Source: Comamonas sp. KCTC 72670 (lineage in GTDB: Bacteria > Myxococcota > Myxococcia > Myxococcales > Myxococcaceae). From it: a stretch of 64,000 bases of DNA. Location of the stretch: assembly GCA_014656495.1 (NCBI GenBank), contig BNCN01000006.1, positions 124,001 to 188,000 of the forward strand, in the 5' to 3' direction. The position numbers were made by a program, and so were the translations under genes. Of this stretch, positions 28,606 through 36,325 are shown one piece after another. Position 1 is the stretch's first letter. Each line of letters starts with the position of its first letter. Under the pieces are notes generated by a model. That model saw nothing but the letters and a program-made list of their open reading frames with translations, was not told the origin of the DNA and searched no databases.

Positions 28606-29556
28606 TCAGACGAACAGCGAGCTGAGCGAGTCGGCGCGGTGGATGCGGGCGATGGCCTCGCCGAAGAGGCGCTCGGTGGTGAGCAGGCGGATCTTCGTGC
28701 AGGCCTGGGCCGCCGGGGACAGCGGCACGGTGTCGGTGAAGACGACCTCTTCCAGCACGGAGTCCTGGATGCGCTGGATGGCCGGGCCGGAGAGGATGGG
28801 GTGGACCGCGTAGGCCACCACCCGGCGGGCGCCCTTGGCCTTCAGGGCCGCGGCGGCCTGGGCGAGCGTCCCGGCGGTGTCCACCATGTCGTCCACCAGC
28901 ACCGCGTCCTTGCCGCTCACGTCGCCAATGAGGTTCATGACCTCCGACGCGTTGGGGCGGGGACGGCGCTTGTCGATGATGGCCAGGCCCGTGTTGAGCC
29001 GCTTGGAGTACGCGCGGGCGCGCTCCACGCCGCCGGCGTCCGGCGAGACGATGACCAGCTCCTGCGACTCCGGGAAGCGCTTGCGCAGGTCCTCCAGGAA
29101 GACCGGCGAGCCGTAGAGGTGGTCCGAGGGGATGTTGAAGAAGCCCTGGATCTGCCCGGCGTGCATGTCCATGGACACCACGCGCCCGGCGCCCGCGGAC
29201 TCCAGCAGGTCCGCGATGAGCTTCGCGGTGATGGGCGTGCGCGGCGCCACCTTCCGGTCCTGGCGGGCATACCCGTAGTACGGAATGACGGCGGTGATGG
29301 AGCCGGCGCTCGCCCGTTTCAGGGCGTCGCACATGATGAGCAGCTCCATCAGGTGGTCGTTCGCCGGCGGGCAGGTCGACTGGAGGATGAAGATGTCGTG
29401 GCCGCGGACGTTCTCGCCGATCTCGACGTGTATCTCCCCGTCCGAGAAACGGCCGACCTCCGCCTTGCCCAGAGGGCGCTTGAGGTACTCGCAGATGCGA
29501 TGCGCCAGGCCGGGATTCGAGTTCCCGGCGAACACCTTGAAGTCACGCGGCTGCAT
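28606..29556 (-). CDS. prs: Ribose-phosphate pyrophosphokinase
   Basis: Makes PRPP from ribose 5-phosphate and ATP, feeding nucleotide, His and Trp synthesis. 316 residues, normal size. FKVFAGNSNPGLA at the N-terminus, GEIHVEIGENVRG, the metal-binding DMHAGQIQGFF, the flexible-loop segment YARQDRK, and the PRPP-binding VLVDDMVDTAGTL are all present. Cytoplasmic, hexameric in relatives. It lies about 50 bp after spoVG and precedes rplY. Confidence 0.97.
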   Translation of the reverse strand: MQPRDFKVFAGNSNPGLAHRICEYLKRPLGKAEVGRFSDGEIHVEIGENVRGHDIFILQSTCPPANDHLMELLIMCDALKRASAGSITAVIPYYGYARQDRKVAPRTPITAKLIADLLESAGAGRVVSMDMHAGQIQGFFNIPSDHLYGSPVFLEDLRKRFPESQELVIVSPDAGGVERARAYSKRLNTGLAIIDKRRPRPNASEVMNLIGDVSGKDAVLVDDMVDTAGTLAQAAAALKAKGARRVVAYAVHPILSGPAIQRIQDSVLEEVVFTDTVPLSPAAQACTKIRLLTTERLFGEAIARIHRADSLSSLFV

Positions 29557-29603
29557 GGTGGGGCCGCTGACTAACCTGGACGCGGACGGAAGGAAAGAAG
29601 TCG

Positions 29604-29903
29604 TTAGTCGAGGTCTGCTGGCGCCGCGACAAGCATCCCGGCTTGCGCCTGATGAAGGTGTCGCTCGTACTCCATCAAGATGACGCGCTCCATTTGACTG
29701 CGCGTGTCCGCGTTGAGCGGGTGGGCAATGTCCTTGTACGTCCCATCCTTCCGCTTCTTGGCTGGCATCGCGATGAAGAGCCCGGTCGAGCCGTGAATGA
29801 CCTTCAAATCGCGAATGACGAAGCAGTGGTCCAAGGTGATGGTGACGTACGCCTTGAGCTTGTCCTCTTCGACCGGAAACACCCGGACGTCGGTGATGTT
29901 CAT
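29604..29903 (-). CDS. spoVG: SpoVG family regulator
   Basis: 99 residues, normal length. MNITDVRVFPVEEDKLKAYVTITLDHCFVIRDLKVIHGSTGLFIAMPAKK contains the SpoVG blocks KL-KAY-I--D--FVI-DLKVI-G--GLFIAMP. SpoVG is a site-specific nucleic-acid-binding regulator; myxobacterial SpoVG homologues have been tied to development. ATG at 29903 follows a G-run Shine-Dalgarno. A TTGACA (minus strand, 29965-29960) lies upstream but without a convincing -10. It opens the spoVG-prs-rplY-pth series. Confidence 0.95.
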   Translation of the reverse strand: MNITDVRVFPVEEDKLKAYVTITLDHCFVIRDLKVIHGSTGLFIAMPAKKRKDGTYKDIAHPLNADTRSQMERVILMEYERHLHQAQAGMLVAAPADLD

Positions 29904-30037
29904 GGTCCCCCCCCGAACCCGAAAGGTCGGAGCTGAAGGGAAGCCTGGGACATACCGGGTGTCAAATGCAAGCGCGGGCGCGAGAGAGATTCGCGCCACT
30001 GTTCAATGCACCCACAGTCCGCCGTTGCGAGTGGAGG

Positions 30038-30409
30038 CTAGGCCAGCATTTGCGGCCAGTGCATGACCAGATGGGTCATGAACGCGAGGTGGTAGACGAC
30101 GATGACGGCGTACACCGCGGCCCCCAGGCGGATGGCGAAGCGGCTGGCCTTCAGGTGCCGGTGGATGCACAGCATCCACAAGCCCGCGTTCACGATGACG
30201 AGCTTGGCGAACATGAAGAAGAGCGGCGACTGCTCGTAGGCCACCCGCATGATGGGGTTGAGCTCCTCGGCCACGCCCAGCTGGAGGAAGAAGAGGGTGA
30301 ACAGCCCGTCCAGCAGGTTCAGCGTCAACAGCGCCACCGACGCTGGAGACAGATAGAACGAAGCCCTGCTGCCACCCCACATCTGCTCGAAAGTCGTCGC
30401 CACGCCCAT
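30038..30409 (-). CDS. DUF5658 small membrane protein
   Basis: 123 residues with three to four membrane helices: VALLTLNLLDGLFTLFFLQLGV, SPLFFMFAKLVIVNAGLWMLCI, IRLGAAVYAVIVVYHLAFMTHLV. The NLLDGLFTLFFLQLG-x-x-x-E-x-NPIMR motif and a late YH are characteristic of DUF5658. Function unknown. The family often lies beside cell-envelope genes; here it stands between spoVG and the divergent tdk operon. Confidence 0.8.
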   Translation of the reverse strand: MGVATTFEQMWGGSRASFYLSPASVALLTLNLLDGLFTLFFLQLGVAEELNPIMRVAYEQSPLFFMFAKLVIVNAGLWMLCIHRHLKASRFAIRLGAAVYAVIVVYHLAFMTHLVMHWPQMLA

Positions 30410-30537
30410 CCCCCTTCACCAGTCCGTGGCCAGAGCCTTTCAAGAGCCCTGCCAACGCCCTGAAGGGCAGCGTGCGGGCGAGGAAGCGGGCGACATCCGG
30501 CGGCGATTCAGCTATGGGGACACGCCGTGGCGGGAAG

Positions 30538-30566
30538 TTGACTCCCCTGGGGTCGTGGCAGACTAT
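30538..30566 (+). promoter_or_regulatory. Promoter of tdk-upp-hpt
   Basis: TTGACT (30538-30543), 17-base spacer, GACTAT (30561-30566), about 35 bp before the tdk start codon. Same -35 and spacing as the rpsF and nrdA promoters. Confidence 0.5.
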
Positions 30567-30601
30567 CCGCGCCCCTTCCGCCCCCGGCCCGTGAGCGTTC
30601 C

Positions 30602-31201
30602 TTGCATCAATTCCCCAAAGATATCGGGTGGATAGAGGTCATCTGCGGCTCCATGTTCTCCGGCAAGACGGAGGAGCTGATCCGCAGGATCCAACGCGCC
30701 GTCTACGGCAAGCAGAAGGTGCAGGTCTTCAAGCCGCGCATCGACAACCGCTACGACGAATCCGCGGTGGTGAGCCACTCGCAGCTCAAGGTCATGTCCA
30801 CGGCCATCGAGCGGGCTGAAGAGATTTTTTACAGGCTTGCTCCGGACACGCAGGTGGTGGGCATCGACGAGGTGCAGTTCTTCGGTTCAGAAGTCGTCGC
30901 CGTGGTGGAGGCGCTGGCCCACAAGGGCCTGCGCGTCATCTGCGCCGGGCTGGACCAGGACTACCAGGGGCGGCCCTTCGAGCCGATGCCGCAGCTGATG
31001 GCGGTGTCGGAGTACGTGACGAAGGAGCTGGCCATCTGCGTGGTGTGTGGGAATCCGGCCAACCGCTCCCAGCGGATCGTGTCCAGTGGTGAGCGGGTGG
31101 TGGTGGGCGCGGCGGGCGCGTACGAGCCGCGCTGCCGCAAGTGTCACGTGGCGGAACCGGCGGAGGGCACGCCGCCGCAGACGTTGGAGCTGTTCGACTG
31201 A
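30602..31201 (+). CDS. tdk: Thymidine kinase (type II)
   Basis: Phosphorylates thymidine for salvage. 199 residues, normal size. P-loop GSMFSGKTEEL (residues 16-26), lid KPRIDNRYDESAVVSH, Walker-B-like VVGIDEVQFF with the catalytic Glu, and zinc-binding cysteines CVVCG and CRKC. The only suitable start in frame is TTG at 30602, in a weak ribosome-site context, which may keep expression low. First gene of a salvage operon with upp (15-bp gap) and hpt. Confidence 0.95.
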   Translation: MHQFPKDIGWIEVICGSMFSGKTEELIRRIQRAVYGKQKVQVFKPRIDNRYDESAVVSHSQLKVMSTAIERAEEIFYRLAPDTQVVGIDEVQFFGSEVVAVVEALAHKGLRVICAGLDQDYQGRPFEPMPQLMAVSEYVTKELAICVVCGNPANRSQRIVSSGERVVVGAAGAYEPRCRKCHVAEPAEGTPPQTLELFD

Positions 31202-31216
31202 GCGGGAGCTGAACGG

Positions 31217-32032
31217 ATGCGCGACACCCTGTACTCGAACGTTCCCTTCAGGCTGAACGAGATGACCCACCACTATGGGCCTCACGTCCACCTGGTGGGA
31301 AATCCCTTTCTCCTGACCCAGCTGGCGACGCTGTGTTCGAAGGGCGTCATCCAGCCGCAGATCAACCGGCTGGTGGAGACGCTGTACGTCGACCTGGTGA
31401 AGACGGTGCTCAACGCGGAGTTCCCGCGCAAGAACGTGAGCCTGCCCACCCGGATGATCGACTCCACGCCGCAGGGGCTCTACCAGGGCGAGGTCATCGA
31501 CCCGCAGGTGCGCGTGGTGACGGTGAACATCGCCCGCGCGGGCACGCTGCCGTCGCAGGTGACGTACGACCTGATGAACGCCACGCTGGACCCCACGGTG
31601 GTGCGGCAGGACCACATCATCATGAGCCGGATGATTGACGCCGCCGAGGCGGTGGTGGGCTCGGAGATTGGCGGCGCCAAGATTGGCGGCGACGTGGACG
31701 ACGCCTTCGTGCTGTTCCCCGACCCCATGGGGGCCACGGGCGGCAGCCTGTCCACGGCGATTTCGCTCTACAAGAAGAAGGTGCCCGGCAAGCCCCGGCG
31801 CATCATCACCCTGAACCTCATCGTCACGCCGGAGTACCTGCGGAAGATGACCACGGACCATCCGGACGTCATCATCTACGCGCTCCGGTTGGACCGGGGC
31901 CTGTCCCCGCCGGAGGTGTTTGGCACCGAGCCGGGCGCGCTCTGGGAGAAGGAGCGGGGCCTGGATGACCGGCAGTACATCGTTCCCGGCGGCGGCGGCT
32001 TCGGGGAGATCATGAACAACGCGTACGTGTAG
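31217..32032 (+). CDS. upp: Uracil phosphoribosyltransferase, long form
   Basis: Converts uracil and PRPP to UMP. 271 residues, longer than the usual 208, with an N-terminal addition (MRDTLYSNVPFRLNEMTHHYGPHVHLVG). Family features: PQVRVVTVNIARAGTLPSQVTYDLM, the PRPP-binding segment VLFPDPMGATGGSLSTAI, and a C-terminal LDDRQYIVPGGGGFGE that corresponds to the uracil-binding Y-h-P-G-h-G-D-h region. The normal Asp of that region is replaced, so specificity could differ. Operon position between tdk and hpt supports nucleobase salvage. Confidence 0.82.
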   Translation: MRDTLYSNVPFRLNEMTHHYGPHVHLVGNPFLLTQLATLCSKGVIQPQINRLVETLYVDLVKTVLNAEFPRKNVSLPTRMIDSTPQGLYQGEVIDPQVRVVTVNIARAGTLPSQVTYDLMNATLDPTVVRQDHIIMSRMIDAAEAVVGSEIGGAKIGGDVDDAFVLFPDPMGATGGSLSTAISLYKKKVPGKPRRIITLNLIVTPEYLRKMTTDHPDVIIYALRLDRGLSPPEVFGTEPGALWEKERGLDDRQYIVPGGGGFGEIMNNAYV

Positions 32033-32043
32033 CGGAGGAATCC

Positions 32044-32577
32044 TTGGCGTTCTACGAGCAGGAAGTCGGAGTCCTGATTCCCGAGGACAAGTTGCAGGCG
32101 CGCGTGCGCGAGCTCGCGGCGGAGATTACCCGTGACTACGCGGGCAAGGACCTGACGCTCATCTGCGTGCTGAAGGGTTCGGCGTTCTTCGCCATCGACC
32201 TGGCGAAGTACATCGACCTGCCGGTGAAGCTCGAGTTCCTCGGCGTGTCCAGCTACCACGGCGGCACCGAGTCCACGGGCGAGGTGCGCATCACCACGGA
32301 CGTCAGCAAGCCCATGGCGGGCAAGCACCTGCTCGTCATCGAGGACATCATCGACACCGGGCTCACCATGCAGTTCCTGCTGGAGAACCTGCGCGCCCGG
32401 CACCCCGCGTCGCTGAAGGTGTGCTCGCTGCTGGAGAAGCCCGCGCGCGCTCGGACGAAGGTGGACATCGACTACAAGGGCTTCGTCATCGATGACCACT
32501 TCGTCGTCGGCTACGGGCTCGACTTCGATGAGATCTACCGGAACATCCCGTTCATCGGGGTGATGAAGAACAAGTAG
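32044..32577 (+). CDS. hpt: Hypoxanthine phosphoribosyltransferase
   Basis: Purine salvage enzyme converting hypoxanthine/guanine to IMP/GMP. 177 residues. LICVLKGSAFFAIDL (PPi loop), VSSYHGGTESTGEV (flexible loop), VIEDIIDTGLTM with the EDIIDTG PRPP motif at 100-106, and KGFVIDDHFVVGYGLDFDEIYRN for base recognition. The start is TTG at 32044 with a strong GGAGGAATCC just before it, 11 bp after upp. Confidence 0.96.
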   Translation: MAFYEQEVGVLIPEDKLQARVRELAAEITRDYAGKDLTLICVLKGSAFFAIDLAKYIDLPVKLEFLGVSSYHGGTESTGEVRITTDVSKPMAGKHLLVIEDIIDTGLTMQFLLENLRARHPASLKVCSLLEKPARARTKVDIDYKGFVIDDHFVVGYGLDFDEIYRNIPFIGVMKNK

Positions 32578-32592
32578 CACCCCCGTCGGTGC

Positions 32593-32619
32593 GGGCGCCG
32601 CCCAGGGTGCGCGGCGCCC
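32593..32619. terminator. Hairpin after hpt
   Basis: Perfect 9-bp stem (32593-32601 with 32611-32619) with a 9-base loop, between convergent hpt and the lipoprotein gene. No U-run. Confidence 0.55.
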
Positions 32620-32632
32620 CGCCGGGAGGGGA

Positions 32633-33052
32633 TTACCTCAGCGGGCAGACGGTGCCACCGGGCGTCGGGCAGCGGCGCTCCACGCCGTCGCACCGGATGG
32701 AGCAGCTGGTCCACTCCATGCAAACCTGCGTCGTCGTCGGGCACCGGAGGATGGTGGTGCTCCCCGGGCAGCGGAGCGTGAAGTCCGCGCACGGTCCGGG
32801 CGGCGGCTGCTGCTGGCAGTAGGTGTACTGGCCATCACAGACGACGTAGTTGCTCGCGGACGCGCAGGAATTGCCCGTACAGCTGATGGCCGTTCCGCCC
32901 GTGCTCGAACAGCTGTTGGTGCAGGTGTGCAGCTCCGCGGTGCTCTGGCCCAGGTCCTCGGCGGCCACTTCGGGCGCAGGCGCGTCCACGGGGCCACAGG
33001 CGCCGAGCATCAGCATCGCCGTCACGGCGAACAGCAGGCTTCCAGTCTTCAT
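32633..33052 (-). CDS. Small Cys-rich lipoprotein A
   Basis: 139 residues. Signal with lipobox (MLMLGACGPVDAP), then EDLGQSTAELHTC, the GQS-x-x-EL element frequent in myxobacterial secreted proteins. The mature part has about 14 cysteines in spaced pairs (CTNSCSSTGG, CTGNSC, CDGQYTYC, CSIRCDG) and should be a small disulphide-rich module. Its C-terminal part CSIRCDGVERRC closely parallels CSIFCDGIEVTC in the next gene, so the two are paralogues. Function unknown; surface or outer-membrane vesicle location is plausible. Confidence 0.75.
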   Translation of the reverse strand: MKTGSLLFAVTAMLMLGACGPVDAPAPEVAAEDLGQSTAELHTCTNSCSSTGGTAISCTGNSCASASNYVVCDGQYTYCQQQPPPGPCADFTLRCPGSTTILRCPTTTQVCMEWTSCSIRCDGVERRCPTPGGTVCPLR

Positions 33053-33082
33053 GGTGGGGTGTCCTTGGGGGCGTGTGAGGCG

Positions 33083-33352
33083 TTACATCAGCGGGCAGGC
33101 GTAAGGGAGGTTGCAGGTCACCTCGATGCCGTCACAGAAGATGGAGCACGTGGTGTACATGCCGCACGACAGGGTCCCCGCGGGGCAACGGATCATGCCG
33201 CCATTGGGACACCCGTACTTGAAGGTGCCGCAGTTGTTCAGCTCCGTCTCGCTCTGGCCCAGGTCGGCTTCCGCTTCCGGCGCCTCCACGGGTCCACAGC
33301 CCACCCCCGCCAGCAGCGTCGTCACAGCGAGCAGCAATCGTGCAGCCTTCAT
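33083..33352 (-). CDS. Small Cys-rich lipoprotein B, paralogue of A
   Basis: 89 residues. Lipobox LAGVGC-GPVEAPEAEADLGQSETELNNCG. The remaining chain has paired cysteines ending CSIFCDGIEVTCNLPYACPLM. It shares the GPV-x-AP start, the GQS-x-x-EL element and the CSI-x-CDG-x-E C-terminus with the gene 30 bp downstream (32633-33052), evidence of tandem duplication. The ATG at 33352 begins the signal peptide; an upstream extension of the frame has no lipoprotein features. Both genes probably form one transcript. Confidence 0.75.
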   Translation of the reverse strand: MKAARLLLAVTTLLAGVGCGPVEAPEAEADLGQSETELNNCGTFKYGCPNGGMIRCPAGTLSCGMYTTCSIFCDGIEVTCNLPYACPLM

Positions 33353-33570
33353 GACAAGTCCTTTCGAGTTGGGAACGGCTTGTTCAGGCTGTCTCGCTTG
33401 ATTTGGAATGTCAAAGAAGGCCCGGTTGGGATGACAGGGTTGGCCGGGCGTCGTGGGCGGCCCAGGGGGCGTGGGCGCCGCTTGTGTGTTGTCGTCGCAA
33501 CGTCCATGCACAGCATGCCTGGAAGAATGCACTGAGGCGTGGCGACGGGCCGCGCGGAGCGAGGCTGAGC

Positions 33571-34407
33571 ATGGATGCATCCAGGGACAGGGCCGCGCTG
33601 GTCAGGGCGGGCAACCACGGCAACAGCGAGGCCGTCCGGAAGTACGTTGCGGAGTTCATCGGGACGTTCGTCCTGGTGCTGGGCGGCGTGGGAGCGGCCG
33701 TGCTGGCGGGGGACCACATCGGCTTCCAGGGCGTGGCGCTTGCCTTTGGCCTGTCGCTGCTGGCCATGGTGTACGTGATTGGCCCCATCTCCGGCTGCCA
33801 CGTGAATCCGGCGGTGACGCTGGGCTTGCTGCTCTCCGGGAAGATGGAGGGCAAGGACGCGGTCGGTTACGTGGTGGCGCAGTGCGTGGGGGCCATTGTC
33901 GCCGCGGGCGTGGTGCTGCTGATTGCCAAGGGCATGCCCGGTGGGTACTCGGCGGTGAGGGAGGGCTTCGCGACCAACGGGTACGGGGCCGCGTCGCCTG
34001 ACGGCTTCAACATGGGGGCGGCCTTCCTCACCGAGGTGGTGCTCACCTTCCTGCTCGTCCTCACGGTGCTGGGCGCGACGGACGCGCGCGCGCCGGTGGG
34101 CTTCGCGGGTCTGGCCATTGGCCTGGTGCTGGCGCTCATCCACCTGGTGGGGATTCCGGTGACGAACACGTCCGTGAATCCGGCGCGCAGCCTGGGGCCG
34201 GCGGTGTTCGCGGGGGCTGTGCCCATGGGGCAGCTGTGGCTGTTCATCGTGGCGCCGCTGCTTGGGGGCGCAACGGCGGCGGCGGTGTACCGCACGGTGT
34301 TCCGGCCGTCGGTGCCCATCAGCGCGGAGGAGGCGGAGCGGGCGCTTCGGCGTGAGCGTGAGGCGCGAATCGCGGACGAGCGCGCCGGGACGCGGGCTCC
34401 CGTCTGA
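33571..34407 (+). CDS. aqpZ: Aquaporin Z-type water channel
   Basis: 278 residues, six transmembrane helices plus two half-helices. NPA boxes at 79-81 (GCHVNPAVTLG) and 203-205 (TSVNPARSLGP). The segment LIHLVGIPVTNTSVNPARS is nearly that of E. coli AqpZ and supplies the His and Arg of the water-selective filter, so it should conduct water rather than glycerol. An N-terminal addition of about 22 residues and a charged C-terminal tail (EEAERALRREREARI) are extra. ATG at 33571 is the best start; an in-frame extension upstream has no homology. Confidence 0.94.
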   Translation: MDASRDRAALVRAGNHGNSEAVRKYVAEFIGTFVLVLGGVGAAVLAGDHIGFQGVALAFGLSLLAMVYVIGPISGCHVNPAVTLGLLLSGKMEGKDAVGYVVAQCVGAIVAAGVVLLIAKGMPGGYSAVREGFATNGYGAASPDGFNMGAAFLTEVVLTFLLVLTVLGATDARAPVGFAGLAIGLVLALIHLVGIPVTNTSVNPARSLGPAVFAGAVPMGQLWLFIVAPLLGGATAAAVYRTVFRPSVPISAEEAERALRREREARIADERAGTRAPV

Positions 34408-34485
34408 GTCCGCGAGTCCATGGTGCGCGGCGCTCCGGCGGGTTAGCGTGAGGGGGCCTCTCTCTCTCCCGCTGGAGCCGCCACC

Positions 34486-35121
34486 ATGCTGTTCGACCTG
34501 ACGCGCCTCACCGCCTACCTCGTGGCGGTGCTCGCGCTCATCCTGACGCCGGGGCCGGACACGATGCTCGTGCTGGCGCGGAGCCTGGGACAGGGACGCA
34601 AGGCGGGCATTGTCTCCGCGTTGGGGATTTTCGTCGGGTGCTTGTTCCACATTGGCGCTGCGGCGTTCGGGCTGTCCGCGCTGCTGGCGACCTCGGCCCT
34701 GGCCTTCTCCGTGGTGAAGTGGGTCGGCGCGGCCTATCTGGTGTGGATGGGCGTGCAGATGCTGCGCACGCCGGACGCCGGGCCCGAGGTGGTGAAGGCG
34801 CTCCCGCCCAAGGGCCTGTCGCGCATCTTCCGGGACGGGGTCGTCACCAACGTGCTGAACCCGAAGGTGGCCGTGTTCTTCCTGGCCTTCCTGCCGCAGT
34901 TCGTGGTCGCCGCCGAGGGCTCGACGGGGCTCCAGTTCCTGGGGCTCGGGTTGATGTTCTCCGTCACGGGGACGCTGTGGCTGATGGTGCTGGCGGCCAC
35001 GGCGGGGACGTTCGGCGGTTGGATGCGGCGCAATCCGCGCGTGGAGGCCTGGCAGAAGCGCGTCACCGGCGGCGTCTTCGTGGCGCTGGGGGCGCGGCTG
35101 GCGTTGCAGCGCCAGGATTAG
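34486..35121 (+). CDS. LysE/RhtB-family amino-acid exporter
   Basis: 211 residues, six predicted transmembrane helices. ALILTPGPDTMLVLARSLGQGRKAGIVSALGIFVG is the N-terminal LysE/RhtB signature (TPGP and G-x-x-x-G). NVLNPKVAVFFLAFLPQFV is the second conserved block. Exports amino acids or homoserine-lactone-like compounds in relatives. Substrate unknown. Its stop codon overlaps that of the convergent gene by four bases (35118-35121). Confidence 0.9.
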   Translation: MLFDLTRLTAYLVAVLALILTPGPDTMLVLARSLGQGRKAGIVSALGIFVGCLFHIGAAAFGLSALLATSALAFSVVKWVGAAYLVWMGVQMLRTPDAGPEVVKALPPKGLSRIFRDGVVTNVLNPKVAVFFLAFLPQFVVAAEGSTGLQFLGLGLMFSVTGTLWLMVLAATAGTFGGWMRRNPRVEAWQKRVTGGVFVALGARLALQRQD

Positions 35122-35771
35122 GCGGCGAGCGTCTTGATGACGAGGTAGAGCACGTAGAGCGCCCACGGAACGGCGGCCAGCAGCCCGAGCATTCCGAGCA
35201 GGCCGGCCCACACGGGGTAGCCCTTGCGCCACGGCAGGAGCAGGAAGGTGCCGCCGGCGAGCGCGGGCAGGGGCAGGAGGTTGAGCGCGGCCATCTTCGC
35301 GTTCATCAGGCCCCAGGCGCGGAGGAACTCCCCGTGCTGAATCAGCGCCAGGAGGCGCTCCACGCGGCCGGGGAGCTGCGGGAGCTGGAAGGGCAGGGCG
35401 AAGCCGCTGACGAAGTGCCGCAGGGCGTCCGAGGGCCCCAGGCAGACCATGGCGATGGCGACGGGGAAGGCCCAGGGCAGGAGGATGACGGCGGCGTGCT
35501 GCGCTGGGGAGAGGGCGAGCAGCCGGTCTCGTGCTGGAGCGCCGTCCTGGGCGGGTTCGCTGAAGCTCACCGAGCTGGCGCCCGGGATGGGGCGGAAGGC
35601 GCAGAGGATGCCTCCCAGGCGGCCGGAGAACAGGGTGGGGCCGAAGCCCAGGACGACGGCCACCGGACGCGCGCCGAGCGTGCTGGCCACGGCGGCCTGC
35701 GCCAGCGCCCAGAGGACGGTGACGGCGAAGAAGAGCATCCAGATCCAGAAGAGTTGGGTCAGGCGGTCCAT
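35118..35771 (-). CDS. Site-2-protease-like (M50 fold) membrane protein without metal ligands
   Basis: 217 residues, four or more membrane helices. It aligns by eye with the N-terminal part of M50 proteases: VTVLWALAQAAVASTLGARPVAVVLGFGPTLFS corresponds to the block that normally reads HExxH followed by GFGP, but the five HExxH positions are WALAQ (21-25). NLLPLPALAGG (164-174) matches the second motif NLLPxPxLDGG with Ala172 where the metal-binding Asp should be. All three zinc-ligand positions are therefore lost. It may be a regulatory pseudoprotease holding substrates or partners in the membrane. No obvious sigma/anti-sigma partner is adjacent. Starts with ATG at 35771, inside the left flanking repeat of the secretion module. 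Confidence 0.65.
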   Translation of the reverse strand: MDRLTQLFWIWMLFFAVTVLWALAQAAVASTLGARPVAVVLGFGPTLFSGRLGGILCAFRPIPGASSVSFSEPAQDGAPARDRLLALSPAQHAAVILLPWAFPVAIAMVCLGPSDALRHFVSGFALPFQLPQLPGRVERLLALIQHGEFLRAWGLMNAKMAALNLLPLPALAGGTFLLLPWRKGYPVWAGLLGMLGLLAAVPWALYVLYLVIKTLAA

Positions 35772-35806
35772 GCGATGCGTCCCTGTCTACCATGACCCGG
35801 GGTGGC
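35764..35806 (+). repeat. Left copy of a 43-bp imperfect direct repeat flanking the type VI module
   Basis: Matches 42548-42590 at 37 of 43 positions by eye. The last 13 bases, GACCCGGGGTGGC (35794-35806), are identical in both copies. This copy covers the first codons and upstream region of the 35118-35771 gene. Confidence 0.75.
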
Positions 35807-36325
35807 ATCTCGGCAGGCGAGGGGCTCTATCGGTGTGGAGGTGGGCGCCGCGTCTCAATGGGGCAACGTCGGGCTGCGAAACTCACCCCCGTGGGGGATT
35901 GCCGGATTTCTTCTGGAGGCGCCCCCAATGCGGTCGTTGCATCCCACGGACGGTCGCTGGGGCGGGCGTGCGTGCGAGCAGCTGCATTGAGCTGACATTT
36001 CTGGCAAAGCATTGAATCCAGGGCGTCGGCGTCGCCCAGTAAAGGATTGCGCCGTTGCTGCCAATCGCTCCACTGGGTGATGGCGCTGCGACACTGTGCG
36101 GGTACGCTCCTGCGCACCAGTCTGCTGCCACCGACGCCAGAGGTACTCGACTGCTTTGGTAGGGACTGCTGGAATGCAATGGCAGGGGGCGCACGGGGCA
36201 TAGATATACCCGAGGGCATTGCTGGAGTGGGTTGGGGGCGGTATGGACTATTCGGTAGTCGCAGGGGGCGCCATTGATTGGGTTCAGCGGGCTTCAAGGT
36301 CCTTCATCGAGAGGCTATTGACGTG
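35807..36325. other. About 520 bp without a supported gene, upstream of the type VI module
   Basis: Contains only short open frames that lack homology and conflict with each other. Base composition becomes less GC-rich after about 35990 than in flanking housekeeping genes. It should contain the promoter of the module. No clear -35/-10 or -24/-12 pair was found. Gene fragments too degraded to recognise are possible. Confidence 0.5.

Noticed and set aside
35827-36297. 156-codon open frame on the minus strand upstream of the type VI module
   Set aside because: No start context, no recognisable domain, overlapping frames of similar length on both strands.
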